Virus record (IMG/VR): IMGVR_UViG_3300013018_000009
Coordinates: 1-35,353 of that record
Source of the DNA: a virus
Direction: 5' to 3' (one strand)
DNA length: 35,353 bases
Of the stretch, positions 9,579 through 17,682 are shown piece after piece. The first letter of the stretch is position 1. Every line of letters begins with the position of its first letter. Position numbers and translations under genes: made by a program. Under the pieces are notes generated by a model. That model had not been told where the DNA came from. It saw only the letters and a list, made by a program, of their open reading frames with translations, and searched no databases.

Positions 9579-9893
9579 TTAATTGTCCATTCTTTGATAT
9601 TGACTTAAATCTATTTCATTACCTGCTAAATCTTCTAGTATCATTTTATTATTTTCCATAAACTCTTCCCGTTTTTCAGCAACTTCTGGGAACATTTCTT
9701 CAACATATTTTTTAAGTGCTTCTTCAACTTTTCCACCTGCCGCAGCAACGATTTTAGCAACTTCATTTTTGAAATTTATTCTATTTTCTTTCCTCAACGC
9801 TGCAATCAGGTACGCCTCACGAAGGGAATTGTAATCAGGTTCTATACCTTTTAACCTTAATTGGGCTCTAGCCCAACCGTGAGACGTATTCAT
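9579..9893 (-). CDS. Small helical protein in tape-measure chaperone position
   Basis: 104 residues, helical, with a tryptophan-containing N-terminus (GWARAQLRLKG) and a charged C-terminus. It starts at an ATG overlapping the previous stop by 1 nt (TAATG), so it is translationally coupled. Two small genes just before the tape measure are normally the tail assembly chaperone pair (lambda gpG/gpGT in function). Here they are two overlapping genes rather than a visible frameshift pair. Function rests on position. Confidence 0.5.
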   Translation of the reverse strand: MNTSHGWARAQLRLKGIEPDYNSLREAYLIAALRKENRINFKNEVAKIVAAAGGKVEEALKKYVEEMFPEVAEKREEFMENNKMILEDLAGNEIDLSQYQRMDN

Positions 9894-10624
9894 TAGTTTT
9901 TTAGACTCTCTCCGATTTCGGAGGAATCATTTAATTTTTCTCTAATTTCATTTTCTAACTTTTCTGCTCTCTGTAATATAAATTTAATTAAGTCAACACT
10001 GATCCCTTTGATGTTGTCTTCATTTAATTCATTTCCGTTCACAGTCTCAACCATTTCCAAAATGAATTCATTTTCGTTTATATATTCTAAATGAACATTA
10101 GTTTTTACATCTTTTTCTTTGACTTTCTCTTGAATCCTTTTTCCAACCTTTTTATTCTCTTTTACATTTAAAATTTTATACCTAATTTTTATTGGTGGAG
10201 TCTCTTCATTAAAATTTAACTTAATATTTCTTTGAATCATATCGGTTAAAATGAACTCACCAACCTCCTCATCGGTTAAAGGTTGTGGTTCAAAACCTTT
10301 AAGGTAATCTTCGATATCCGAACTTAATTCTTTGTACTTATCTACTATGAAATTTATTTTAGCCGATGAGAAATTTTCTATTTCTTCACCAGTTTTGTTC
10401 TCGTTATCAAAAGCAACAAGACACCCCTTAACTATCTCGGTTGCTATGGTGTTGCTGACATAAATCCCGTTCTCTTTTTGTTCAAAATCATCAAAACTTT
10501 TTACAAATTCACCTTCTTTTTCCCAGGTGAATGAAGCTATTGTGAAACTAATATCACCAATTTTATGTTTTCTAATAACTCTAAAATTATTATGAAATTG
10601 CTTAATTTCTTCTTCTGTTAGCAT
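9893..10624 (-). CDS. Tail assembly protein, chaperone-position (gpG-like by location)
   Basis: 243 residues, acidic and helical, starting LTEEEIKQFHNNFRV after the initial M. The middle (about 115-170) has the pattern ADD-like EEVGEFILTDMIQRN and a lysine-rich turn; the C-terminus is coiled-coil-like (FILQRAEKLENEIREKL). The ATG overlaps the stop of the second tube-like gene (TAATG) and has AAAGGAGAG before it. Soluble, no membrane segment or signal. Its place between tube and tape measure suggests a chaperone that coats the tape measure during tail assembly, but no family signature is seen. Confidence 0.45.
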   Translation of the reverse strand: MLTEEEIKQFHNNFRVIRKHKIGDISFTIASFTWEKEGEFVKSFDDFEQKENGIYVSNTIATEIVKGCLVAFDNENKTGEEIENFSSAKINFIVDKYKELSSDIEDYLKGFEPQPLTDEEVGEFILTDMIQRNIKLNFNEETPPIKIRYKILNVKENKKVGKRIQEKVKEKDVKTNVHLEYINENEFILEMVETVNGNELNEDNIKGISVDLIKFILQRAEKLENEIREKLNDSSEIGESLKN

Positions 10625-11304
10625 TAGAATCTCTCCTTTAATACCTGTTCAATTCTTAGTATTTTATCCCCTGTATATTTCCCTAATGGTACTGGTCTCC
10701 CAACTTCCATCTGCATATTTTCTGTTAAAACCCTGTTTGATGCGTTCATTTGCAGAACATGAGAACTAATTAAACAGTTCTCTAAAAAAACCCCTCCATA
10801 ATCCTGGAGATAGCCATTAGGCATTCTTTGTTTAATGTTAATGAATATCCCTATTGGGTTATCGAATAACTCACTGGTTAAATTAACCCAGAAATCACCA
10901 GTTCCAGGCATCTTGGAATCATTAATCTTAGAAGCATCTAAATCATTTGCCAAACTTTGCATCATCGATTCATACATCCCTTGGTATTTGTGATCCAACA
11001 TATTTGTGTCCTTATAAGCATATCCAATGTATTTCAAAAGAGATGGCCCATCAAAAAGTATCCTGTTAAAACTCGCATTAATTCTTGGTTTCCCTGTAAC
11101 CATTTGATACTCATCATTGCCGTATTCAAAAAACTTTGTTATATTTCTTTGTTGATTTAAAGATAAATCTTGAATTAACCCCACTGTGATAGCTTTTGAA
11201 CTTGTATTATCCTCAGTAAGTTTTGGGGGAGCAAAACTTACTGATACATTTGTAGTTGATACATGTTCACTTCCTATATTATTTATGTTACCACCTAAAT
11301 GCAT
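10624..11304 (-). CDS. Tail tube-like protein 2 (paralogue of the 11328-12089 product)
   Basis: 226 residues. It aligns by eye along its whole length with the neighbouring tube protein. Shared blocks in order are SFAPP / SFGPP near residue 25, GLIQDLSLNQQR / GLVQNLNMNQQR, a GPSLLK block, FWVNLTSELFDNPIG / FWINLSSDMFKNPMG, a YGGVFLEN / YGSVYLSN strand, and ENMQMEVGRPVPLG / ENMQMQFETPIPLS. This one is slightly shorter and its N-terminus differs. The pair probably arose by tandem duplication. One may form the tube shaft, the other a tube-tip or tail-terminator ring; which does what cannot be told. The start has AGGGGGAGCAAC before the ATG. Confidence 0.65.
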   Translation of the reverse strand: MHLGGNINNIGSEHVSTTNVSVSFAPPKLTEDNTSSKAITVGLIQDLSLNQQRNITKFFEYGNDEYQMVTGKPRINASFNRILFDGPSLLKYIGYAYKDTNMLDHKYQGMYESMMQSLANDLDASKINDSKMPGTGDFWVNLTSELFDNPIGIFINIKQRMPNGYLQDYGGVFLENCLISSHVLQMNASNRVLTENMQMEVGRPVPLGKYTGDKILRIEQVLKERF

Positions 11305-11327
11305 ATTGTTGCTCCCCCTTGTTTTAT

Positions 11328-12089
11328 TTAATTAGCATTAGTTCCATTTACAGCAGTTGAGGATTCGCCCATCCACTGTGAATACTCATCAAACCACTCT
11401 GGTGTCATATCGTGAGTAGTTTCCATTATTTCTTTTCTTCTAGCGTAATGATCTTCATGATTAGTACCTCGAGAAAGAGGGATTGGAGTTTCAAACTGCA
11501 TCTGCATGTTCTCCTGCATTAACCAGTTGCCAGCCTGCATATTCATTGAGTGCGACTGTATCTTGGCATTGCTTAGGTAAACAGATCCATAAGATGAAGA
11601 TTGTCCATTCCCAAAGAATTCTCTAAAGTCTAATAATAACCCCATTGGATTCTTAAACATATCACTGGATAAGTTAATCCAGAAGTTTTTGTCATACCCG
11701 GAAGAAACGGCGTTTCTTTTTTGACCCTGGAATATTTCTGAATGTACCTCAGGGGCGCTGTTAGGATTAATACCTTTATTAAGTAATCCCATACCAGCAA
11801 TCTTTAAAAGAGAAGGTCCGGAAAATAAAGCTCTAGAAATACTTAAGTTATTTCTAGAAGGACCGTCGGCCCAATATCTTCTTTCTGACCCAATTTCAAA
11901 GATTTCTCTGATCTGTCTCTGTTGATTCATATTTAAATTCTGAACCAACCCACAAACAATTGTGTTTGCTGTTTCGTCAAACATTGGTGGTCCAAAAGAT
12001 ATAAGAACTGCTTTCGAACCCAACTGACCGCTACTTTCAGGGTTATCATACTGCTGTACCGCTTTGTTTTTAAAATCCCAATTAGCCAT
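11328..12089 (-). CDS. Tail tube protein
   Basis: 253 residues, directly downstream of the sheath gene, which is the usual place of the tube protein in contractile phages. Composition is beta-rich with a conserved ENMQMQFETPIPL strand near residue 200. The N-terminus MANWDFKNKAVQQYDNPESS is short and polar with no signal peptide. It is a clear paralogue of the next gene. The start has AAGGAGGTATATTAA before the ATG; the gap to the sheath stop is 13 bp. Assignment rests on order and on the duplicated tube-like pattern rather than on a named family signature. Confidence 0.65.
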   Translation of the reverse strand: MANWDFKNKAVQQYDNPESSGQLGSKAVLISFGPPMFDETANTIVCGLVQNLNMNQQRQIREIFEIGSERRYWADGPSRNNLSISRALFSGPSLLKIAGMGLLNKGINPNSAPEVHSEIFQGQKRNAVSSGYDKNFWINLSSDMFKNPMGLLLDFREFFGNGQSSSYGSVYLSNAKIQSHSMNMQAGNWLMQENMQMQFETPIPLSRGTNHEDHYARRKEIMETTHDMTPEWFDEYSQWMGESSTAVNGTNAN

Positions 12090-12102
12090 TTAATATACCT
12101 CC

Positions 12103-13674
12103 TTAATATACCATCTTAGCAACGATTAAGTCTAGAGGTGATTGAAATTCTACTCTCTGTTCCACATCAACTCTTGCTGCATTAGATTCATTTCTATTGA
12201 TAGCGATTAATTCACCACTATTAATTAATGTTCCTGTCTTAGTATCTATGTACCCGATAGCAGTTTCTTCGATTGTCTCCATTACTGAATCGGTAATATT
12301 ATTAACACCAATTAGAGGATCCAATGTCTTAATAAAACCATAACTGTAGGCATCCTTTGAATATTGAACACTTACCTGTTTAGTTTCGTTATCAAACATA
12401 TTGGTAGTCCACTGAGCTCTACAATTAACAGGACCATCTTTTACATCCTGTAAAACCACAAAGATACCGCCATTTGAAATCTTTCTTAAGTGAGAAGGTT
12501 TGAAATACCCTTTCTGATAGAAAACTTCGTTAGCAATACCCGATACAGGATAATTTGTTAGACCCTGCTGTGGAGGTAGAGATGCTTTGAAAGCGCAATA
12601 AGCTGCAGCTAAGTAATATGCCGGCAACCTCTTTTCTTCTCCATCAATAGTCATCGAAAATTCGTTAAAGAGGACAGTCCCTCTTTCATTAGAAATTGAA
12701 ACACCATACTGATGTAGAATGTCAGACTGACCATTTTTAAGTTCAATCTCTGATATTGTATCAGTTGCTGGGTCCAAACTTTGATATTCCATGACTTCTT
12801 CTCTGGTGGGAATTGGTTTGGAAGTCCAGGCAAAACGATACATCTTTTCTTCTGGAACTGACATCGCCGCACAGTGATTAATAACTGCTTGATGTGATAA
12901 TTCATTTGAAGTAAGTAACGCCACCCCATGAACCTGTTTAGGTTCTATTCTCTCTAAAGCGGCACCGATTTCTGTTGCTTCATCTACTGTACCACCAACT
13001 TGTGTCAAATAGTCTTTGGTTGGTACATAATAATGTGGTGTACTTGGTGCGACTGTTGTTGCTAACCCACCGGCTAAACCAAGTGGATTGTCTTCATCAG
13101 CTTTGCCTAATACAATCTGGGTATCACCTTTTCCTTCAGCTAATAAAACTCGACCTACCAAATCATGTCTTGCAGCACGATAATTAATATGTATCTCTGC
13201 TCCAATTAACCCGGATAAATCCGGTGAAGCTGCAGTATAATCTACACTTTTAGCAAGCCACTTATCATTAATATCTTGAAAAGCGGTGAATAAATCACCC
13301 ACCCCGCTATCGCCAAAATGAACTGTTACATCACTTTCGGTGATAGTTAAAATGGTGTTGGTATCTGAATCTGTTTCTGGGAGCACCTCTCTTCTACCAT
13401 CTGTTTTGACTAATTCTACTACAACTGAGTTGGTATCTACTGGATTATCTACATCTGTTAAAGATGGATAAGATAAAGCAACACTATCGTTTGTAGTAAC
13501 ATCAAGAGTATCGTTATCTAAAATTGTTCCAGTTGCTGTTACATTATCTTGGTCTGCTATTTGAAACAGTGGACCAATAATGCAAGCTGGCATTTCAGGA
13601 GCTACCGGCTCTAAAACCTGTGCTTCTCTTTCTTCAACCACATATACTCCTGGATCATTAAAAATTTGAGCCAT
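12103..13674 (-). CDS. Contractile tail sheath protein
   Basis: 523 residues. The N-terminus, FNDPGVYVVEEREAQ, matches the opening of many sheath proteins (F-x-x-P-G-V-Y-V-x-E), which supplies the strand that knits sheath subunits together. The middle is variable and beta-rich. The C-terminal third carries LPAYYLAAAYCAFKASLPPQ, then GGIFVVLQDVKDGPVNCR and an AINRNESNAARVDVEQRVEF end, like the conserved sheath core. Its location just before the tube protein confirms it. The ATG follows the previous stop directly (TAAATG) with GAGGAAAAT before it. This identifies the phage as a myovirus. Confidence 0.92.
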   Translation of the reverse strand: MAQIFNDPGVYVVEEREAQVLEPVAPEMPACIIGPLFQIADQDNVTATGTILDNDTLDVTTNDSVALSYPSLTDVDNPVDTNSVVVELVKTDGRREVLPETDSDTNTILTITESDVTVHFGDSGVGDLFTAFQDINDKWLAKSVDYTAASPDLSGLIGAEIHINYRAARHDLVGRVLLAEGKGDTQIVLGKADEDNPLGLAGGLATTVAPSTPHYYVPTKDYLTQVGGTVDEATEIGAALERIEPKQVHGVALLTSNELSHQAVINHCAAMSVPEEKMYRFAWTSKPIPTREEVMEYQSLDPATDTISEIELKNGQSDILHQYGVSISNERGTVLFNEFSMTIDGEEKRLPAYYLAAAYCAFKASLPPQQGLTNYPVSGIANEVFYQKGYFKPSHLRKISNGGIFVVLQDVKDGPVNCRAQWTTNMFDNETKQVSVQYSKDAYSYGFIKTLDPLIGVNNITDSVMETIEETAIGYIDTKTGTLINSGELIAINRNESNAARVDVEQRVEFQSPLDLIVAKMVY

Positions 13675-14388
13675 TTAATTTTCCTCCTTTAAATTTAATT
13701 CTATTCCTTCTAAACGATCTCCGAATTGTACACTTGAGTAAGGTAATTTAATGACATATTCTATAGAAGTTTCTGTTCCCCAAAGTTTTACTTCGGAAGA
13801 TAAATCTTCGGGCTGTGCTTGAGAGTAACCTAATGCGTGAATATGTGCAATACCTTTTAATCCAATTAAGTGTTTTACAAATTTATTGATTGAGACCATA
13901 CATAAAAAAGCCATATCTTCCGACTCTGATTTAACCGGGGATATACACTTAAGCGATAACCTCCCGGTGTAAATGTCGTCAGTACCGTGAACAGTGTTAA
14001 TCATTTTAGAATGTATTGGAAGGAAATTTTCTTCTCCTAACGTTTCCAAAGCTGGTCTAACTCCGGAAATTTTACCTTCTACGATTGCTGGTTTGACTCC
14101 GTTCTTGTCGGTATTCTCTGGCCAATTATTCCTAATATACATTTCTTCTTTAGGATTTAAATGCCAGTTGCCGGTTTGATAGTTCTGGTCGAATATTGCT
14201 CTCATAAAAACTATTAGAGTATCAGAAACTATTCTACCTGGCCTTTTAGGTGTATTGTATGCTTTATTAATTTGAATAGACGATTTAAGTTTGTTTGAAC
14301 CTAAAGCATTAACCTCTAAATTTGAATTTAGGTCTCCAGTATCTGAATTCCAAATATTAATTGATGAAATTAAATCATTAGTCGACAT
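13675..14388 (-). CDS. Neck / tail-completion protein
   Basis: I start it at the ATG at 14388 (237 aa), where GAGGAGGTAG lies 8 nt upstream; a TTG just before it is in frame. Beta-rich, with SDTLIVFMRAIFDQNYQTG near residue 50 and a late strand SIEYVIKLPYSSVQFGDRLEG. It overlaps the upstream zinc-finger neck gene by 11 bp and abuts the sheath gene. In contractile phages this slot holds the tail terminator or neck ring. No specific family recognised; call is positional. Confidence 0.5.
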   Translation of the reverse strand: MSTNDLISSINIWNSDTGDLNSNLEVNALGSNKLKSSIQINKAYNTPKRPGRIVSDTLIVFMRAIFDQNYQTGNWHLNPKEEMYIRNNWPENTDKNGVKPAIVEGKISGVRPALETLGEENFLPIHSKMINTVHGTDDIYTGRLSLKCISPVKSESEDMAFLCMVSINKFVKHLIGLKGIAHIHALGYSQAQPEDLSSEVKLWGTETSIEYVIKLPYSSVQFGDRLEGIELNLKEEN

Positions 14389-15103
14389 CAAAATCTACCT
14401 CCTCATCTGGAAGAGGAATTTTGTATTCTGGTCTATGTGACTCTATAGCTTCCAAAGGTACGAATTGTTTTGTTACATACATACCCATTCTAGATAAATT
14501 TATTCCGGAAACTACTCTGTATCTGACACCTTTGAAAACAAATATATCATTTGGTTTTAAAAGCGGAATATTGGTAGTCCAAAAAGCTTGAGAAAAACTT
14601 TCTGTAGAAACTCTTTCTCTCATCGGTCGTCTATGAATTTGATCTCCTCTGAAATCAACATATAATTTTAAGGGTTTGTAATAAGGTTCTTTATATCCAG
14701 TACCTAAACAAGTTGGACAATTACTGCGGGTTGACTTCTCATTAACTTCATCCCAGCAGTCCGGACAATGCTCGGCATTCGTTTTTTTAATAAAAGCGAA
14801 GCCATAAGTCCCTCCAGAATGTCGCTCCGATTTAAGGTACCATCTATCCCTTCTTACAATCTCTTTTGCATATCCATTTGGTATCTGAAACATATGCAGC
14901 ATAAAATCTTTTATTTTATAATATCTATATCTGTTATCGCTTTGATCGAATTTGTCGATATATTCACCGTCAGACAAATCTATGGTATCGATAATTTTAA
15001 AACCGTCATGTGGAGCTTCGCTTCTTAAAATATCAGCTGTTTCATTGATTGGGGTCCAATGAAGTTTTGCAGCGCCGGGTCTAAATGTTACATACCCATT
15101 CAT
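14378..15103 (-). CDS. Neck/head-tail connector protein with a four-cysteine zinc finger
   Basis: I start it at the ATG at 15103, overlapping the previous stop (TAATG), 241 aa; a GTG at 15109 is also in frame. Four cysteines, C113-x2-C116 and C129-x2-C132 (CPDC and CPTCLGTGY), form a probable zinc ribbon resembling the DnaJ C-x-x-C-x-G-x-G pattern. The C-terminal part is beta-rich (DIFVFKGVRYRVVSGINLS), with a G-V-x-Y-R-V-x-x-x strand seen in head-closure and stopper proteins. It is set between two connector genes and the sheath. Likely a structural zinc site, not DNA binding, though that is inference. Confidence 0.6.
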   Translation of the reverse strand: MNGYVTFRPGAAKLHWTPINETADILRSEAPHDGFKIIDTIDLSDGEYIDKFDQSDNRYRYYKIKDFMLHMFQIPNGYAKEIVRRDRWYLKSERHSGGTYGFAFIKKTNAEHCPDCWDEVNEKSTRSNCPTCLGTGYKEPYYKPLKLYVDFRGDQIHRRPMRERVSTESFSQAFWTTNIPLLKPNDIFVFKGVRYRVVSGINLSRMGMYVTKQFVPLEAIESHRPEYKIPLPDEEVDFDVD

Positions 15104-15549
15104 TACCACATATTCCTTCCGAATTCAGAGTGTATTCCGCCCCAACCGGATTGTACACTGATGGCTTCTTTGAAATCTAATAAATCTTGCATCCAGCGTT
15201 GGTACATACTCGATGCCATTTGGAAATATTGTTGACCTTTACCTTCCAAACGAACAGAAGTTCCACCCTGGTCCTGATAAGGCATTTCATTTCTAACTTT
15301 AAGCAACCCTTTAGATTGTAAAGCTTCTATGATAGCCCCATCGACAATAAGTAACCAATGAGTTTGGGGGAAGTTGTCTAAACCATATGTTGTCGTAGGC
15401 GGTTTCATATTGATCCTTGCTAAAGATCTTTTAACATATCTTTCAATTTCTTTAGGAGCATATTCCTCACCGTTATTTCTTTCTAAAAGTATATGATTAA
15501 GTTCAGGATAATCTTGTAAAGTTTCCCTGACCTCAGTAACATAATCCAT
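15103..15549 (-). CDS. Head-tail connector / adaptor protein
   Basis: 148 residues, mostly helical, starting MDYVTEVRETLQDYPELN after a GAGGTTGATAAA site. The C-terminus is rich in aromatic residues and glycine (QYFQMASSMYQRWMQDLLDF, then GWGG). Size, helical content and place (after capsid genes, before neck genes) match head-tail adaptors that bind beneath the portal. It overlaps the next gene by 1 nt. I cannot name its family. Confidence 0.5.
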   Translation of the reverse strand: MDYVTEVRETLQDYPELNHILLERNNGEEYAPKEIERYVKRSLARINMKPPTTTYGLDNFPQTHWLLIVDGAIIEALQSKGLLKVRNEMPYQDQGGTSVRLEGKGQQYFQMASSMYQRWMQDLLDFKEAISVQSGWGGIHSEFGRNMW

Positions 15550-15571
15550 TTTATCAACCTCCCCACTTTAG

Positions 15572-16168
15572 TTATGCTAATTCTTCAATAATTAATTTTA
15601 TTTTGTCGTCTTTGTTAAGCTTAGAATAACCACTGATTTCCTTTTCTTTGCAAAGGTCATCAAGATCGGTTGAAGTGAAAGCATCATCTAAAGCTTTCTC
15701 ATCTAATTCAACTTCTTGGCCGTCGAATTCTACTGTGTTGATTTTTACTTCTACAGTTGAATCAACCTCATCTGCAGCATCTTCTTCAACCTCATCTTTA
15801 GCAGCTTCTTCTAAAGTTTTATCGGCTGCTTCTTTAGCAGCGTCTTCAATTTCTTTTTCTTCTTCGGTTGGCTCGTCTACTGGTTCTTCATCTTCATTGT
15901 CGACTGGCTCGTCAACCTTTTTTTTCATCGCCAGTTGTTCTGGTCTGAATCTCTTTTGTCTGACTTTTTTGGGTTCTTCAACTTTATCTAAATTAACTAT
16001 CTTAATTTTACCACCTTTTTCAAGCAACTTCAAACCTTCTGTAAGTGGTGCATCGTCAGTGTTGAAAGTTGGAATATTTGATTTATCTTTGTACTTTTCA
16101 ACGTTCTTAATTGTATACCCCTGCCATGCTGTGAAACCAAAACCTAAGTATTCAATCCTGTAATTCAT
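15572..16168 (-). CDS. Acidic head protein with C-terminal Rho-N/HeH-like domain
   Basis: 198 residues in three parts. The N-terminal domain (1-60) is a small alpha/beta fold with YLGFGFTAWQGYTI. A linker (about 64-145) starts with the basic block EEPKKVRQKRFRPEQLA (64-80) and becomes strongly acidic, rich in E, D and A. The C-terminal 35 residues (LDDLCKEKEISGYSKLNKDD) match the short helix-extended-helix pattern of Rho-N/SAP-like domains, which often bind nucleic acid. The basic block is shared with the protease candidate (see repeat entries). It follows the capsid gene and its terminator. A head-tail junction or capsid-associated role is inferred. It lacks the K-x-A motif series. Confidence 0.55.
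   Translation of the reverse strand: MNYRIEYLGFGFTAWQGYTIKNVEKYKDKSNIPTFNTDDAPLTEGLKLLEKGGKIKIVNLDKVEEPKKVRQKRFRPEQLAMKKKVDEPVDNEDEEPVDEPTEEEKEIEDAAKEAADKTLEEAAKDEVEEDAADEVDSTVEVKINTVEFDGQEVELDEKALDDAFTSTDLDDLCKEKEISGYSKLNKDDKIKLIIEELA
15930..15979. repeat. 50-bp direct repeat, copy 1 (in acidic head protein gene)
   Basis: Fifty bases match 19959-20008 with one mismatch (T against C). Both copies are read in the same frame and encode EPKxVRQKRFRPEQLA. Identity at nearly all silent positions points to recent DNA duplication or gene conversion rather than protein-level convergence. Confidence 0.9.
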
Positions 16169-16189
16169 TTTTTTCCTCCTTTAGATATT

Positions 16190-16217
16190 AAAATAGGCGG
16201 GCGAATTTACGCCCGCC
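16190..16217 (-). terminator. Hairpin terminator after the major capsid gene
   Basis: GGCGGGCG (16196-16203) pairs with CGCCCGCC (16210-16217), an 8-bp GC-only stem with a 6-nt loop. On the minus strand it is followed by TATTTTAAT, a weak U-tract, so it is probably a partial terminator or an RNA-stabilising 3' end that keeps capsid mRNA abundant while letting some read-through reach the neck and tail genes. Confidence 0.75.
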
Positions 16218-16256
16218 CTTTGATTAGGATATTATTCTTATATTATTCTATACTAT

Positions 16257-17198
16257 TTATGCTGGGTTCCCGTCGTATAATTCTTCAGCACCAGAAAGCA
16301 CCATTTTACCTACAGCTTTGTAGTTACCTAAGTTGAATCCTGTGTAGTACCAGGAGCTCATTTTCAGTAGGTCTTTATCTTTCTGCATCCAGAATGTTGG
16401 ATCTCCCAGAGCAAAAGCACTTCCAAAAAACTGTGGTGAAGTTGCAACGTAAATAACACCTGGTTTAATTACATCACTGTTACTTGTAGTGATGAGTCTT
16501 TTTCCACCAATTTTAAGTTGCTCTACACCGTCTTCAATTACTCTAGTGATTAATCCCCCGACTTCTGTATGATTCCAGCTATAAGCATCGTTTAATGTTG
16601 AACGGTGCATAATAACTGTGTCTGACTTCAATCTTTCTGTATCAATCATATTGAAAAGTTTTGTGAAGTCATCCTTTTGGAAAGTAGAGTTAGTAGATGC
16701 AAGATAGTTACCATTAAGTTTAACAGCACTATTAACGATTTTGAAGAAGTAATCATCTTCCTGCTCCTGCATATCTAATACTACGTTCTGGCGAATGATG
16801 TCAGTGATAGGAATGCGGATGTTCTGCAATTCCATTTCATTTTTTTCAAATACTGGAGAAGCGTACTTTAAAAATGGTATGATGAATTTATCACCAGTTA
16901 TGTATTCTCCGGTAGGTTCACCTCTCATAGTCAGTTTCATAGCATAGGAGTCTGGCTCTCTATCAAGTAACATATACCCTGTATCAGAGTTATCTTGATC
17001 AATCTGATATCTTGGATCCTCAGTTGTTACTCTCTCAAAGCTATCTCCAAAGAAGCGTCTCATGACACCTTCTTCACGGAGTTTCATTCTTACATAGTTA
17101 CTACCAGCAACGCTAGCTTCTTTAATTTTGCTAGGGTCTTCAATAATACTCATAAAGTTTTCGTTGAATTGCTCAACGCTAATGTTATCGAAATTCAT
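16257..17198 (-). CDS. Major capsid protein (HK97 fold)
   Basis: 313 residues with the feel of an HK97-type capsid protein: a helical N-terminal arm (residues 1-28), then FFGDSFERVTTEDPRY, an extended-loop-like section near 70-100, a long central helix region, and a C-terminal strand GNYKAVGKMVLSGAEELYDG typical of the P/A-domain end. KIKEAS at residues 24-29 matches the K-x-A motif found throughout the head block and is the likely processing point, removing 28 residues. The start has AAAAGGAGGAATACATAA before the ATG. It follows the decoration candidate by 27 bp and is followed by a stable hairpin, as expected for the most abundant mRNA. Confidence 0.85.
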   Translation of the reverse strand: MNFDNISVEQFNENFMSIIEDPSKIKEASVAGSNYVRMKLREEGVMRRFFGDSFERVTTEDPRYQIDQDNSDTGYMLLDREPDSYAMKLTMRGEPTGEYITGDKFIIPFLKYASPVFEKNEMELQNIRIPITDIIRQNVVLDMQEQEDDYFFKIVNSAVKLNGNYLASTNSTFQKDDFTKLFNMIDTERLKSDTVIMHRSTLNDAYSWNHTEVGGLITRVIEDGVEQLKIGGKRLITTSNSDVIKPGVIYVATSPQFFGSAFALGDPTFWMQKDKDLLKMSSWYYTGFNLGNYKAVGKMVLSGAEELYDGNPA

Positions 17199-17225
17199 TT
17201 ATGTATTCCTCCTTTTAATTTTAAT

Positions 17226-17660
17226 TTAGTATAATTTTTGGATCTCAATATCTTCTGCGTTTACTGATAGAACTTCAGCAACAGCCATATCTTCTGTATC
17301 TCCACCGGCTGTATCTAATACAGCAAGTTTGCCAGGAGTTGCACCAATTTTCATCTTATCTCCAACACTTGGAGTTCCGTCAAAATGTTTAGTATAAGCA
17401 GTAACGTTACCTCGTGAAATGGTAACTCCGTCAATAGCTTCGTTATCATACTGGAACTTAAGTTCTAACATTGGGAAAGCAACTTTAGCGCCGGAAGGAG
17501 CGATTACAAACTTACCATTTGCATCCTCGGAAAGATATACCCCATCGTGTAATGCATCAGTATCTACTGTATCAGCAAGCTGCACAGTATCCCAGTTATT
17601 ATTTTCACTACCGAATCTTAATTTAAAGTTTTGATCTTCTCTTAACCATTTTGTTTCCAT
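17226..17660 (-). CDS. Capsid decoration / stabilisation protein candidate
   Basis: 144 residues, beta-rich, no cysteines, few basic residues. The centre reads GVTISRGNVTAYTKHFDGTP, then VGDKMKIGATPGKLAVLDTA and AVAEVLSVNAEDIEIQKLY, a small beta-barrel pattern like head decoration proteins (lambda gpD-like order: decoration gene directly upstream of the capsid gene). Strong AAAAGGAGGAAATTTAA site before the ATG. It lacks the K-x-A motif, as expected for a protein added outside after maturation. Family not proved. Confidence 0.6.
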   Translation of the reverse strand: METKWLREDQNFKLRFGSENNNWDTVQLADTVDTDALHDGVYLSEDANGKFVIAPSGAKVAFPMLELKFQYDNEAIDGVTISRGNVTAYTKHFDGTPSVGDKMKIGATPGKLAVLDTAGGDTEDMAVAEVLSVNAEDIEIQKLY

Positions 17661-17682
17661 TTAAATTTCCTCCTTTTAAATT

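Noticed and set aside
9579-10624. Programmed frameshift joining the two chaperone-position genes
   Set aside because: The junction is a plain TAATG stop-start overlap and no slippery heptamer was seen before it.
12651-12929. 92-codon minus-strand ORF inside the sheath gene
   Set aside because: Alternative frame within a confidently called sheath gene, with no separate start signal.
15648-16163. 171-codon plus-strand ORF, serine-rich
   Set aside because: It is the antisense of the acidic 198-aa gene; glutamate/aspartate codons read backwards give serine and phenylalanine. No ribosome binding site.
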